A DNA stretch of 64,000 bases. It comes from Pseudaeromonas aegiceratis. Lineage in GTDB: Bacteria; Pseudomonadota; Gammaproteobacteria; Enterobacterales; Aeromonadaceae. Where the stretch lies: assembly GCF_046254905.1 (NCBI RefSeq), contig NZ_CP158016.1:496001-560000 (forward strand), given 5' to 3'. Made by a program: the position numbers and the translations under genes. The notes under the pieces are model-generated. The model made no database searches. It was not told the DNA's origin and saw only the letters and a list, made by a program, of their open reading frames with translations. Positions 40,790-49,265 of the stretch are shown here, in pieces (positions within the stretch are counted from its first letter, which is position 1; each line of letters begins with the position of its first letter).

Positions 40790-41748
40790 CCGGCCGGCTC
40801 GAGATAGACATCCAGCGGCTGGCCCGGTCGCAAGGTGCCGGTCTGCAGCGGCTTGGCCTCCACCAGGAACACCAGCTTGGCGCGGTTGGCCTGGCTGTAG
40901 ATGACCGGCGGCGTGAACTCCGCCTCGCTGGCGATGTGGCTGATGCGGGCGTCCAGCTTACCCTCACAGGCATCACAGCCTACCTGGATGGTTTGCCCGG
41001 GCTTCAGCCGGCTGAGCCGATCCTGGGGTACGAAGAAGCGGATCTTGACGCCGTCATCGGGCAACAGGTTCAGCACGGGTTCCCCCGCCGGTACCCATTC
41101 GCCGACCCGGAACAGTATTTCGTCCACCTGGGCCCGGCTGTGGGCCTGCTGCTGGCGCTGGGCCAGCTGCCAGCTGTCCTGCTGCACCTGGGCGGCGGCG
41201 GCTTGGGTGGCCGCCTTGGCCGCCTGCAAGGCATCGGGACGCCCCGCCAGCTGGCCCACCGCCAGCTGGGCCTGCAGGTTGCGCACCTGGGCCTCGGCGG
41301 TCTCCTGCCGGGTGCGGCTGTCATCCAGATTGGCCTGGCTGCTGAAGCCCTGGCGGCGCAGGCTGGTCTGGCGTTCATGATCCCGGCGGGCCTGACGCAG
41401 TTCGGCCTGGGCCGATTCCAGTTGGGCCTGCAGGGCGGCTATCTCCTCGGTTCTGAGTCCCTTGGTGAGATCGGTCAGCTGAGCCTGCCGCTGGGCCAGC
41501 AGGGCCTGACTGGCCGCCAGGGCCGCCTGCTGGGGCTCGGCCTCCAGGGCGAACAGCAGCTGATCGGGTTGAACCTCATCGCCTTCCTTGACCGGCAAGC
41601 TAAGCAGGCGGCCGCCGCTGGGGGCCGCCACCTGGACAAAATCCGCCTCGGCATAGCCGGGCAAGGGGGCCTGGTCCTGGGGCTGGCAGCCGGTCAGCCA
41701 CAGCAGGGGCAGCAGGGGCATTAGGGACGGTAGGGGGGCAGGCTTCAT
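40786..41748 (-). CDS. HlyD-family membrane fusion lipoprotein (YbhG-like)
   Basis: A 320-residue periplasmic adaptor. The N-terminus is a lipoprotein signal with the lipobox LTGC (about Cys21). The barrel and lipoyl parts (YAEADFVQVAAPSGGRLLSLPVKEGDEVQ) flank a long Gln/Ala-rich coiled coil (about residues 70-190), and the C-terminal part begins near DEILFRVGEWVPAGEPVLNLLP. It would connect the ABC exporter to TolC, whose gene is about 2.3 kb away. It overlaps the ATPase gene and the tetR gene by 4 bp each. Confidence 0.9.
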   Translation of the reverse strand: MKPAPLPSLMPLLPLLWLTGCQPQDQAPLPGYAEADFVQVAAPSGGRLLSLPVKEGDEVQPDQLLFALEAEPQQAALAASQALLAQRQAQLTDLTKGLRTEEIAALQAQLESAQAELRQARRDHERQTSLRRQGFSSQANLDDSRTRQETAEAQVRNLQAQLAVGQLAGRPDALQAAKAATQAAAAQVQQDSWQLAQRQQQAHSRAQVDEILFRVGEWVPAGEPVLNLLPDDGVKIRFFVPQDRLSRLKPGQTIQVGCDACEGKLDARISHIASEAEFTPPVIYSQANRAKLVFLVEAKPLQTGTLRPGQPLDVYLEPAG

Positions 41749-42419
41749 GCAGATTCTCCTGGGGCATTCAGGCTGGCCTTGATGGCCTGCAGGCCCGCCC
41801 AGCTGAAGGTGACGAGATGACGGTCGATCTCTTCGAGCCAGTGATCGGCCTCATAGAGCTGCGGCGCCAGGCTGTTGGCCAGGGGACGGGCCATCACATA
41901 GCACATGCATTGGCCGAACAGGCTCAGCAGGCAGCGCACCTGGGTCTCATGGCTGGCGGTGGGGCCCAGCACCTCCTGCAGCAGAGCCAGTATGACCTTC
42001 GCCTGGGGCAGGCTGAACTGCTGGAACATCACATCCAGCGCCGGTGTCGGGTTGGCCAGCTCCCGCAACATCAGCTGGGCCAGACGACACTCATTGCTGT
42101 CGTCCAGCATGCGCAGCACCAGGCCGTGGATGGCGAAGGCGAAACGCTGCTCCAGGGACTGATTGGGCTCGTCTGATGCGAGCGAGGCCCGGGCCAGGGC
42201 CAAGTCGCCATGATGGCGCAGCACCGCCAGGTAGAGCCCTTCCTTGCCGCCGAAGTGATAGTTGATGGCGGAGAGGCGGACCCCGGCCAGCTCGGCGATC
42301 TCCTTGACTCGGGCGGCGCGAAACCCTTCCGCCAGGAACACCCGGGTGGCGGCGCGGATCAGCTGCTGACGGGTCTCTTCTCCGCCGCTGTGGTTGGGGA
42401 ACTGGCTTGTTTGAAACAT
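41745..42419 (-). CDS. TetR-family regulator (CecR/YbiH-like)
   Basis: A 224-residue TetR repressor. The helix-turn-helix ETRQQLIRAATRVFLAEGFRAARVKEIAELAGVRLSAINYHFGGKEGLYLAVLRHH is standard; the C-terminal half resembles the CecR-type (DUF1956) ligand domain. It is the first gene of the four-gene exporter unit and diverges from nudF. The 189 bp gap holds an AT-rich inverted repeat 23 bp before its start, a likely operator, so it probably represses its own operon. Confidence 0.87.
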   Translation of the reverse strand: MFQTSQFPNHSGGEETRQQLIRAATRVFLAEGFRAARVKEIAELAGVRLSAINYHFGGKEGLYLAVLRHHGDLALARASLASDEPNQSLEQRFAFAIHGLVLRMLDDSNECRLAQLMLRELANPTPALDVMFQQFSLPQAKVILALLQEVLGPTASHETQVRCLLSLFGQCMCYVMARPLANSLAPQLYEADHWLEEIDRHLVTFSWAGLQAIKASLNAPGESA

Positions 42420-42441
42420 GTCTGGCGCTCCAGAGCGAATT

Positions 42442-42472
42442 TTAGAAAAACTTTATGAAAAAAGTTTTCTAA
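42442..42472. promoter_or_regulatory. Candidate TetR operator (inverted repeat)
   Basis: TTAGAAAAACTTT and AAAGTTTTCTAA form an imperfect palindrome (one unpaired base) across 42442-42472, the most AT-rich place in the gap between the tetR gene and nudF. TetR proteins bind such repeats over their own promoter. Confidence 0.6.
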
Positions 42473-42608
42473 ATGCAAGCCCAGCCGAGGTGCCAGGTCG
42501 GGATTTGCCCGCCAGCCGGCGCTTTATGGCCCTTGGCTATTGTTCCTGACCGGGGGAGGGGTTAGTCTGCCGATTCCCTAGCTTGTTACCCTTTTTCCCG
42601 GAGGCGCC

Positions 42609-43250
42609 ATGTCCCCCGCTTTGCCATTGGCTCAGGATGAGCAGTTTGGTCGCGACGACGTTGAGGTGAGCGAATGCACCCCTTGCTTCAAGGGGTTCTT
42701 TCGCGTCAATCGTTACCTGCTGCGTCACCGCCTGTTTGCCGGTGGCTGGAGTCAGGTGCTGAGCCGGGAGCTGTTCGAGCGCGGTCACGCCGCGGCGCTG
42801 CTGCCCTATGATCCGGTGCGGGATCAGGTGGTGCTGCTGGAGCAGTTCCGCATCGGTGCCCTGGAGACCAGCCCCACCCCCTGGCTGCTGGAGCTGGTGG
42901 CCGGCATCATAGAGCCCGGTGAGGCCCCGGCAGAGGTGGTGCAACGGGAGGCCATGGAAGAGGCGGGCCTGACCCTGGGCAAGGTGGAGAAGGCGCTGAG
43001 TTATCTCGTCAGCCCGGGGGGCACCACGGAGCGCATCGATGTGTTCGTGGGGCAGGTGGATGCCAGTCTGGCGGCAGGCCTGCACGGCCTGGCCGAGGAG
43101 GGCGAAGACATCCGCCTGCACGTGGTGAGCCGGCAGCAGGCCTACCGCTGGGTGGAGGAGGGGCGCATCGACAACGCCGCCAGTGTCATCGCCCTGCAAT
43201 GGCTGCAGCTGCATCATGATGCTCTGCTGCAACGTTGGGCCACCTCATGA
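42609..43250 (+). CDS. nudF: ADP-ribose pyrophosphatase NudF
   Basis: A 213-residue Nudix hydrolase that splits ADP-ribose to AMP and ribose-5-phosphate. The Nudix box runs from GIIEPGEAPAEVVQREAMEEAG (G-x5-E-x7-RE-x2-EE-x-G form), about residues 99-120. The N-terminal part (CTPCFKGFFRVNRYLLRHRLFAGGW) matches E. coli NudF (YqiE). A CGGAGGCGCC stretch precedes the ATG. It begins the rightward run nudF-yqiB-cpdA-yqiA-parE and overlaps yqiB by 4 bp. Confidence 0.93.
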   Translation: MSPALPLAQDEQFGRDDVEVSECTPCFKGFFRVNRYLLRHRLFAGGWSQVLSRELFERGHAAALLPYDPVRDQVVLLEQFRIGALETSPTPWLLELVAGIIEPGEAPAEVVQREAMEEAGLTLGKVEKALSYLVSPGGTTERIDVFVGQVDASLAAGLHGLAEEGEDIRLHVVSRQQAYRWVEEGRIDNAASVIALQWLQLHHDALLQRWATS

Positions 43251-43690
43251 GTCTGCTGCGGCGCCATGTCCCGGATCTGCAGGCCCTGCAACGGGTCTGT
43301 GAGACCAATTACATGGGCCTGATGAAGCTGCTGCCCCGCCAGTGGCAAACCGGCGACAGCCACCAGTTTGCGGCGGCCGATGGCCTGCATTATCGACTCA
43401 CGTTGCTGGAGACGGCGCCTTATACCACCTTGGTGGAGATCGCCCAGCGAAACGAACATTTTCCCGAGTATTTGCGGGCCCATATGCGGGTGCGCCTGTA
43501 CCATGATGCTCGCATGGCCGAAGTGTGTGTCAGTCAGCAGATTTGCCGGCTGCAGCCAAGCTATGATTATCCCAATGCCCAGATGCATCAACGGGATGAA
43601 AAAGAACAATGCAACCATTTCCTGGCCGATTGGTTGCGTTTTTGTCTGGCTCATGGTTACGGTACGCTGACGCTGCCCTGTGCCGGGTAA
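43247..43690 (+). CDS. yqiB: DUF1249 protein YqiB
   Basis: A 147-residue DUF1249 protein. The core NYMGLMKLLPRQW and YPNAQMHQRDEKEQCNHFLADWLRFCLAHG are the family's conserved blocks. Function is unknown. The ATG at 43247 overlaps the nudF stop by 4 bp and is preferred to an in-frame start four codons earlier. It stands in its usual place between nudF and cpdA. Confidence 0.92.
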   Translation: MSLLRRHVPDLQALQRVCETNYMGLMKLLPRQWQTGDSHQFAAADGLHYRLTLLETAPYTTLVEIAQRNEHFPEYLRAHMRVRLYHDARMAEVCVSQQICRLQPSYDYPNAQMHQRDEKEQCNHFLADWLRFCLAHGYGTLTLPCAG

Positions 43691-43721
43691 CGCCCTGATT
43701 AAATGATGACAACCCAAGAAG

Positions 43722-44552
43722 TTGATTGATTTGGATACCGTTTCTCTCTCGCCAGCCCATGACGCCGTGGTGCGCCTGCTTCAGATTTCCGATCCTCATC
43801 TCTACGCGGAGGAGGATGGTCGCCTGTTGGGGGTGCGTACCGCCGACAGCTTCAAGGCCGTGATCAAGGCCATCGTCGATCAGAAGCTCTCCTTTGACTT
43901 GGTGCTGGCCACCGGCGATCTCTCCCAGGACTACTCTGCCGGCTCCTATCAGAGGTTTGCCGAGGCGGTTCGTCCCCTGGGCAAGCCGCTGTTCTGGCTG
44001 CCGGGCAACCATGACGACGGTCCCCTGATGCGCAACGTCATGCCGGAGGTGGGCATCAGCAACGCCCGGCAGATACTGCTGCCCCATTGGCAGGTGATCA
44101 TGCTGGACACCCAGGTCTACGGGGTGCCCCATGGCTGGATCAAGCCGGATCAGCTGAGCTTCCTGGAACAGTGCCTGGCCTCAGAGCCGGATCGCTTTGC
44201 CCTGATCTGCCTGCATCATCACTGCCACCCGGTAGGCTGCGGCTGGCTGGATCAGCACGATTTGAAAAACGCCAACCACCTGCTGGATCTGCTGGCCCGC
44301 TATCCCAGGAGCCGGTTGGTGTTGGGCGGCCATGTGCATCAGGAGTACGATCGGGTGCACAACGGCATTCGCTTCCTGACCTCGCCCTCCACCTGCATCC
44401 AGTTCATGCCCGGCTGCAACGACTTTACCCTGGATGATGCCGGCCCCGGCTGGCGTCATCTGCAGCTGTACGCCGACGGCCATGTGGCGACTCAGGTCTG
44501 GCGGCTGCCCACCGGCAGCTTCCTGCCCGAGGCCTTCGCCACCGGCTACTAG
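43722..44552 (+). CDS. cpdA: 3',5'-cyclic-AMP phosphodiesterase CpdA
   Basis: A 276-residue metallophosphoesterase that hydrolyses cAMP. The motifs DPHL, GDLSQD, GNHDD and GGHVH bind the binuclear metal centre and are all present. The length equals E. coli CpdA (275). The start appears to be TTG at 43722, preceded by AAGAAG; no ATG in frame is near, and TTG at 43731 is an alternative. It is followed by yqiA after 2 bp. Confidence 0.92.
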   Translation: MIDLDTVSLSPAHDAVVRLLQISDPHLYAEEDGRLLGVRTADSFKAVIKAIVDQKLSFDLVLATGDLSQDYSAGSYQRFAEAVRPLGKPLFWLPGNHDDGPLMRNVMPEVGISNARQILLPHWQVIMLDTQVYGVPHGWIKPDQLSFLEQCLASEPDRFALICLHHHCHPVGCGWLDQHDLKNANHLLDLLARYPRSRLVLGGHVHQEYDRVHNGIRFLTSPSTCIQFMPGCNDFTLDDAGPGWRHLQLYADGHVATQVWRLPTGSFLPEAFATGY

Positions 44553-44554
44553 CC

Positions 44555-45142
44555 ATGGCCCATACCCTCATCTATCTGCACGGCTTTCACTCCTCGCCGG
44601 GTTCCCTCAAGGCCCGGCAGATGGGGGCCTATCTGCAGGCCCAACATCCAGAGCTGCACTATCAGGTGCCCACCCTGCCGGATCTGCCGTTGCCGGCCTG
44701 GCAGGCGGTGAGCCGCTGCGTGGAGGCGGCGCAGGCGCAGGGGACTGTGGGGGTGTTGGGCAGCTCCATGGGCGGCTTCTGGGCCACCCGGGTGGCGGAG
44801 CAGTACGGCCTGCCGGCGGTGGTGATCAATCCCGCGGTGCGGCCGGATCGTCTGATGTCCAGCCATTTTCTCGGGGATCAGTGCAATCCTCACACCGGGG
44901 TGCAGTATCATCTGGGGACCGAGCAGGTGGACGAGCTGGCCGCCTTCTGTTGTGCCGAGCTAACCCATCCGGAGCGGCTCTGGCTGTTGCAGCAGCAGGG
45001 CGACGAGCTGCTGGATTACCGCCAGGCCCTGGCGCTGTATGCCGACTGCCGGGTGACACTGGAGCCCGGTGGTAGCCATGCCTTCGAAGGGTTTGAGCGT
45101 TACTGCCCCGCGATCGTAGAATTCCTCGCATTACCCCGTTAA
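44555..45142 (+). CDS. yqiA: Esterase YqiA
   Basis: A 195-residue alpha/beta-hydrolase. It starts with IYLHGFHSSPGSLKA (oxyanion-hole HGF), has the nucleophile elbow GSSMGG, and ends with the catalytic histidine in GGSHAFEGFERY. E. coli YqiA is an esterase acting on short acyl chains and acyl-CoA. It lies between cpdA and parE as in E. coli, with 13 bp to parE. Confidence 0.92.
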   Translation: MAHTLIYLHGFHSSPGSLKARQMGAYLQAQHPELHYQVPTLPDLPLPAWQAVSRCVEAAQAQGTVGVLGSSMGGFWATRVAEQYGLPAVVINPAVRPDRLMSSHFLGDQCNPHTGVQYHLGTEQVDELAAFCCAELTHPERLWLLQQQGDELLDYRQALALYADCRVTLEPGGSHAFEGFERYCPAIVEFLALPR

Positions 45143-45155
45143 GAAGAGCCTTGCC

Positions 45156-47042
45156 ATGAGCAATCAATATACCGCCGAGTCCATTGAGGTCTTAAACGGC
45201 TTGGAGCCGGTGCGGCGGCGCCCCGGCATGTACACGGACACCAGCCGACCCAATCACCTGGGTCAGGAAGTCATCGACAACAGCGTGGATGAGGCCCTGG
45301 CCGGCCATGCCAGCCGGGTGGAGGTGATACTGCACCCGGATCACTCGTTGGAGGTGATCGACGATGGCCGCGGCATGCCGGTGGATATCCACCCCGAGGA
45401 AGGGGTGCCGGCGGTGGAGCTGATCCTGTGCAAGCTCCACGCCGGGGGTAAGTTCTCCAACCAGAACTACCAGTTCTCCGGCGGTCTGCACGGGGTGGGG
45501 ATCTCGGTGGTGAACGCCCTGTCCAAGCGGGTGGAGGTCACCGTCAAGCGGGACGGTCAGGTCTACGAGATGGCCTTCGAGCAGGGCGACAAGGTCTCGG
45601 ATCTCACCATCACCGGCACCTGCGGCCGGCGGGTGAGCGGCACCCGGGTGCACTTCTGGCCGGAGGAGCGCTACTTCGATTCCCCCAAGTTTTCCGTGCC
45701 GCGGCTCATCCACATTCTCAAGGCCAAGGCGGTGCTCTGCCCCGGGCTGGCCATCCGCTTCGAGGACAAGACCAGCGATCAGGTGCACGAGTGGTGCTAT
45801 CAGGACGGCCTCAAGGATTACCTGTGCGACACCGTCAAGGAGTCGCTGATCCTGCCGGATCCGCCCTTCGTGGGTAGCTTCCACGCCGAGTTTTCGGCGG
45901 TGGACTGGGCCCTGTGCTGGCTGCCGGAGGGGGGCGACTCATTGGCGGAGTCCTACGTCAACCTGATCCCCACCATCCAGGGGGGCACCCACGTCAACGG
46001 GTTGCGCCAGGGCCTGCTGGATGCCATGCGGGAGTTCTGTGAATTCCGCAACCTGCTGCCCCGTGGCGTCAAGCTGACGCCGGAAGACATCTGGGAGCGC
46101 TGCGCCTACATACTGTCGGTGAAGATCCAGGATCCCCAGTTTGCCGGCCAGACCAAGGAGCGGCTCTCCTCGCGGCAGTGTGCCGCCTTCGTCTCCGGGG
46201 TGGTGAAGGATGCCTTCAGCCTCTGGCTCAACGCCCATACTGAGCTGGCCGAGCAGCTGGCGGAGCTGTGCATCAGCTCGGCCCAGCGCCGGCTGCGGGC
46301 CGCCAAGACGGTGGTGCGCAAGAAGGTGGTACAGGGGCCGGCCCTGCCGGGCAAGCTCACCGACTGTGCCTGTTCCGACCCCATGCAGGGTGAGCTGTTT
46401 CTGGTGGAAGGGGACTCGGCCGGTGGCAGCGCCAAGCAGGCGCGAGATCGGGAGTTCCAGGCCATCATGCCGCTGCGGGGCAAGATCCTGAACACCTGGG
46501 AGGTGGATGGCAGCCAGGTGCTGGCCTCCCAGGAGGTGCATGACATCTCGGTGGCCATAGGTCTGGATCCGGACAGCGACGATCTGTCTGACTTGCGCTA
46601 CGGCAAGGTGTGCATACTGGCGGATGCCGACTCGGACGGCCTGCACATCGCCACCCTGCTGTGCGCCCTGTTCCTCAAGCACTTCAAGCCGTTGGTGGCC
46701 AGGGGCCATGTCCATGTGGCCATGCCGCCCCTGTTTCGCATCGACCTGGGCAAGGAGGTCTACTACGCCCTGGACGAGGCAGAGAAGGAGGGGATACTGG
46801 AGCGGCTCAAGGCCGAGAGCAAGCGCGGTACCCCCCAGGTGACCCGCTTCAAGGGGCTGGGGGAGATGAATCCCAAGCAGCTGCGGGAAACCACCATGGA
46901 TCCCAATACCCGCCGCTTGGTGCAGCTGACCCTGGAGGATGCCGAGCAATCCCTGCAACTGATGGACATGCTGCTGGCCAAGAAGCGCTCCTCGGATCGG
47001 CGGGAGTGGCTGGAGACCAAGGGCAACCTGGCGATCCTCTAG
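45156..47042 (+). CDS. parE: DNA topoisomerase IV subunit B
   Basis: A 628-residue ATPase subunit of topoisomerase IV, which unlinks daughter chromosomes. It shows the GHKL ATP site (IDNSVDEALAG and DDGRGMPVD), the glycine loop GGLHGVGISVVNALS, and the TOPRIM domain (LVEGDSAGGSA, DADSDGLHI). The quinolone-region block PLRGKILN is unaltered. The length matches E. coli (630). Its terminator (a CGGGGCC/GGCCCCG stem with T7) is split by IS copy 2, 40 bp after the stop. Confidence 0.97.
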   Translation: MSNQYTAESIEVLNGLEPVRRRPGMYTDTSRPNHLGQEVIDNSVDEALAGHASRVEVILHPDHSLEVIDDGRGMPVDIHPEEGVPAVELILCKLHAGGKFSNQNYQFSGGLHGVGISVVNALSKRVEVTVKRDGQVYEMAFEQGDKVSDLTITGTCGRRVSGTRVHFWPEERYFDSPKFSVPRLIHILKAKAVLCPGLAIRFEDKTSDQVHEWCYQDGLKDYLCDTVKESLILPDPPFVGSFHAEFSAVDWALCWLPEGGDSLAESYVNLIPTIQGGTHVNGLRQGLLDAMREFCEFRNLLPRGVKLTPEDIWERCAYILSVKIQDPQFAGQTKERLSSRQCAAFVSGVVKDAFSLWLNAHTELAEQLAELCISSAQRRLRAAKTVVRKKVVQGPALPGKLTDCACSDPMQGELFLVEGDSAGGSAKQARDREFQAIMPLRGKILNTWEVDGSQVLASQEVHDISVAIGLDPDSDDLSDLRYGKVCILADADSDGLHIATLLCALFLKHFKPLVARGHVHVAMPPLFRIDLGKEVYYALDEAEKEGILERLKAESKRGTPQVTRFKGLGEMNPKQLRETTMDPNTRRLVQLTLEDAEQSLQLMDMLLAKKRSSDRREWLETKGNLAIL

Positions 47043-47128
47043 CGCCGGCTTTACCAACAGAAGAGCGGGGCCGTGGTGGCCCTAATGCCGATCAGTTAAG
47101 GATCCATTGACCGATCCTCAGGCTGTGT

Positions 47129-47165
47129 AAAAATCCGAAACTCCTTGTTGGGTTTCGGATTTTTT
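47129..47165 (+). terminator. Terminator-like hairpin at the left end of IS copy 2
   Basis: Same 13 bp stem as in copy 1 (47129-47141 with 47152-47164), with six T before the ATG. It should stop transcripts arriving from parE. Confidence 0.8.
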
Positions 47166-48494
47166 ATGCGCATCGACCAAGCTCTCGACTTCATTCACGC
47201 CTGTCCTCCCGGAAAATTTGAGTCCCTGTCTGACCTGCTGTCACCTGAACTGGTGCAGGCCTGCCTGGCCAAGACAGGCTCGGTCTCCCTGCGTCGACGG
47301 CGCATGCCCATGGAGCGGGTGCTGTGGGCCATTATCGGTATGTCCTTGTTTCGTCACGTCCCCATGACCCAATTGGCCAACCAGCTCGATATCCTGTTAC
47401 CCGGCGACCGGCCATTCGTCGTTCCCAGTGCCTTCATCCAGGCGCGCCAAAAACTGGCTGACCGAGCCGTTCAACAGGTGTTCCAGCAGACCGCTACGCT
47501 CTGGCATCAGCAGTGTCAGCACCCAACCTGGGCCGGCTTGCAGCTGCTGGCCGTCGATGGGGTGGTCTGGCGCACCCCCGATACCCAGGACAATGCCGGT
47601 GCCTTTGCCAAGTCGAAAACCGGCCAGGGCGAGACGCAGTATCCCCAGGTACGCATGCTGTGTCAGATGGAGCTGACCAGTCACCTGCTGACTCAGACCG
47701 TGATGGACTCCTGTGCGGTGAACGAGATGGTGCTGGCAGAGCAACTCATTGAAAAAACACCCGATAACAGCCTGACCCTGTTCGATAAGGGCTTCTACTC
47801 ACTGGGATTGCTACACGCCTGGCAATGCCAGGGCGTGGCGCGTCACTGGCTTATTCCGCTGAAAAAGGGCACGCAATACGAGGTCATCCGCAAGCTGGGG
47901 CGGCAGGATGCGCTGGTACGGCTCACCGCCAGTCCGCAGGCTAAGAAGAAGTGGAGCGAGTTACCGGAGCAGCTCGAAGCCCGGCTGCTGACCCGGACGG
48001 TGAATGGCAAGGAGCGCCAGGTGCTGACGTCGCTAACCGACCCGATGCGCTTCCCGGCCAGCGAGTTGATGGAGCTATACCAGAATCGCTGGGAAATCGA
48101 GCTGGGCTATCGGGAGATGAAACAGAGCCTGCAACAGCACAGGCTGACGCTGCGCAGCAAGAAACCCGATGGAGTAAGGCAGGAGCTATGGGGCTTGGTA
48201 TTGGCCTATAACCTGCTGAGATATCAGATGGTTAGAATGGCGGCGAGCTTAAAAGGCTATACGGCCAGCCAGCTGAGCTTTCACATGGCATCGGTGTATC
48301 TGCTGCATGAGCTCAGTTGCCTGCCGTTCGTATCACCGGGGAATATTCCAGCCCGCGTCGCCGACATGGACAAACAGGCGGAGCAGTTCAAGTTACCTGC
48401 CCGCCGAGAACGAAGTTATCCCAGGTGTGTCAAAGCCAAACCACAGAAGTATGCGACGAGAAAACCTAGTAAAAACAATGCCAGTCAGGCTTAA
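47166..48494 (+). CDS. IS4-family transposase, copy 2
   Basis: A 442-residue intact DDE transposase, differing from copy 1 at about five residues (Glu to Lys and Ile to Met in the N-terminal domain, Ala to Thr in PMTQLAN, Arg to Cys in WQCQG, Phe to Leu in EQLEAR). The YREK signature and catalytic Asp/Asp/Glu are unchanged. The ATG at 47166 matches copy 1; an upstream TTG is in frame here only because one T is missing from the T-run. Expression should be weak, for the same reason as in copy 1. Confidence 0.93.
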   Translation: MRIDQALDFIHACPPGKFESLSDLLSPELVQACLAKTGSVSLRRRRMPMERVLWAIIGMSLFRHVPMTQLANQLDILLPGDRPFVVPSAFIQARQKLADRAVQQVFQQTATLWHQQCQHPTWAGLQLLAVDGVVWRTPDTQDNAGAFAKSKTGQGETQYPQVRMLCQMELTSHLLTQTVMDSCAVNEMVLAEQLIEKTPDNSLTLFDKGFYSLGLLHAWQCQGVARHWLIPLKKGTQYEVIRKLGRQDALVRLTASPQAKKKWSELPEQLEARLLTRTVNGKERQVLTSLTDPMRFPASELMELYQNRWEIELGYREMKQSLQQHRLTLRSKKPDGVRQELWGLVLAYNLLRYQMVRMAASLKGYTASQLSFHMASVYLLHELSCLPFVSPGNIPARVADMDKQAEQFKLPARRERSYPRCVKAKPQKYATRKPSKNNASQA

Positions 48495-48506
48495 CTGACT
48501 GGCATT
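48471..48506 (-). terminator. Terminator-like hairpin at the right end of IS copy 2
   Basis: Same 12 bp perfect stem (AATGCCAGTCAG with CTGACTGGCATT) and minus-strand GTTTTT tail as in copy 1. Confidence 0.7.
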
Positions 48507-48692
48507 AGCCGTGGTGGCCCCGTTTTTTTGTTGCGGGTGTTGGTGACCGCCAAGCCGACACGCTGTCGCCATGGCCATCCGCGGCGGCTTGCGCGGGCCA
48601 GATATGAGCCCAGCGTTAACCTTTGGCGAGGGGAGATGGCGACTTTTGGAGGGCGCTGCTAGAGTTGGTGCGTCTATTTGCCGGAGAGAGCC

Positions 48693-49265
48693 ATGACCAA
48701 GTCACTGCCCGCTATCATGTTGTTTTCCTTACTGACTGCCTGCCAGTCTGTTCCGCCTGCCCAGGAGATGCCCAGCTCCCTGCCGCTGGTGGTGGTCTCT
48801 GGTGGCCTGCAGGGGGAACTGGCGGCCGAGCCGAGCTTTGCGGTGGCGAACCAGGGCAACCATGTCTGGCTGACGGACTCCTCTGCGGCGGAGAAGGCGG
48901 AGGCCAGGATCAGCCTGCTGCTGACCCAGCGCATGATAGAGGCGGGGCTGCCCATCACCGCCAGTGAGCAGGCCCGCTACCTGTTTCGTTTCGAGCTGGG
49001 TAGCGACACGCTGCTGAGCGACGCCGATCTGCAGCAACGCTGGGGGCTCAACCCCGGCTATGCCGGCAGCAGTCGCTATCCCAAGGGGGCCATGGTGCTG
49101 GATCTGGTGGATAGCCAGACGGGGCGCTCGGTCTGGCGTGGGGCTGTGCAGAGCGATGTGATGCCCGCCAGCCTGGATCCGACGCAGCGCGAGGCGCGCA
49201 TGGCCCGCATCCTGGATCAGCTGTTGGGCCAGCTGAAACGGCAATTCCCGGCCAGCGGTCTATGA
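48693..49265 (+). CDS. Putative lipoprotein, DUF4136-like
   Basis: A 190-residue predicted lipoprotein: signal peptide with lipobox LLTAC (about residues 12-16). The rest is a mixed alpha/beta domain; YPKGAMVLDLVDSQTGRSVWRGAVQSD is the block typical of DUF4136 lipoproteins. GGAGAGAG precedes the ATG at 48693. It overlaps the L,D-transpeptidase gene by 4 bp, so a cell-envelope role is likely. Function is unknown. Confidence 0.78.
   Translation: MTKSLPAIMLFSLLTACQSVPPAQEMPSSLPLVVVSGGLQGELAAEPSFAVANQGNHVWLTDSSAAEKAEARISLLLTQRMIEAGLPITASEQARYLFRFELGSDTLLSDADLQQRWGLNPGYAGSSRYPKGAMVLDLVDSQTGRSVWRGAVQSDVMPASLDPTQREARMARILDQLLGQLKRQFPASGL

Larger units (their letters stand above)
47083..48507 (+). 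mobile_element. IS4-family insertion sequence, copy 2 (1425 bp)
   Basis: Same element as at 34131, in the same orientation relative to the upstream gene. Its ends carry the same 18 bp inverted repeats and the transposase is intact. It sits within 1 bp of the centre of the parE terminator hairpin. Scattered base changes between the copies (a low percentage) show they are not products of one very recent event. The direct repetition of two 1.4 kb copies 13 kb apart could allow recombination that deletes speE through parE. Confidence 0.95.
47070..48520 (+). repeat. 13 bp target site duplication flanking IS copy 2
   Basis: GCCGTGGTGGCCC lies directly before (47070-47082) and after (48508-48520) the element. 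Removing one copy and the element restores CGGGGCC-GTGGT-GGCCCCG followed by seven T, the terminator of parE. Confidence 0.92.

Noticed and set aside
47145..47165. N-terminal extension of the copy 2 transposase from a TTG
   Set aside because: It is in frame only because one T is missing from the terminator T-run; copy 1 lacks it and there is no ribosome site.
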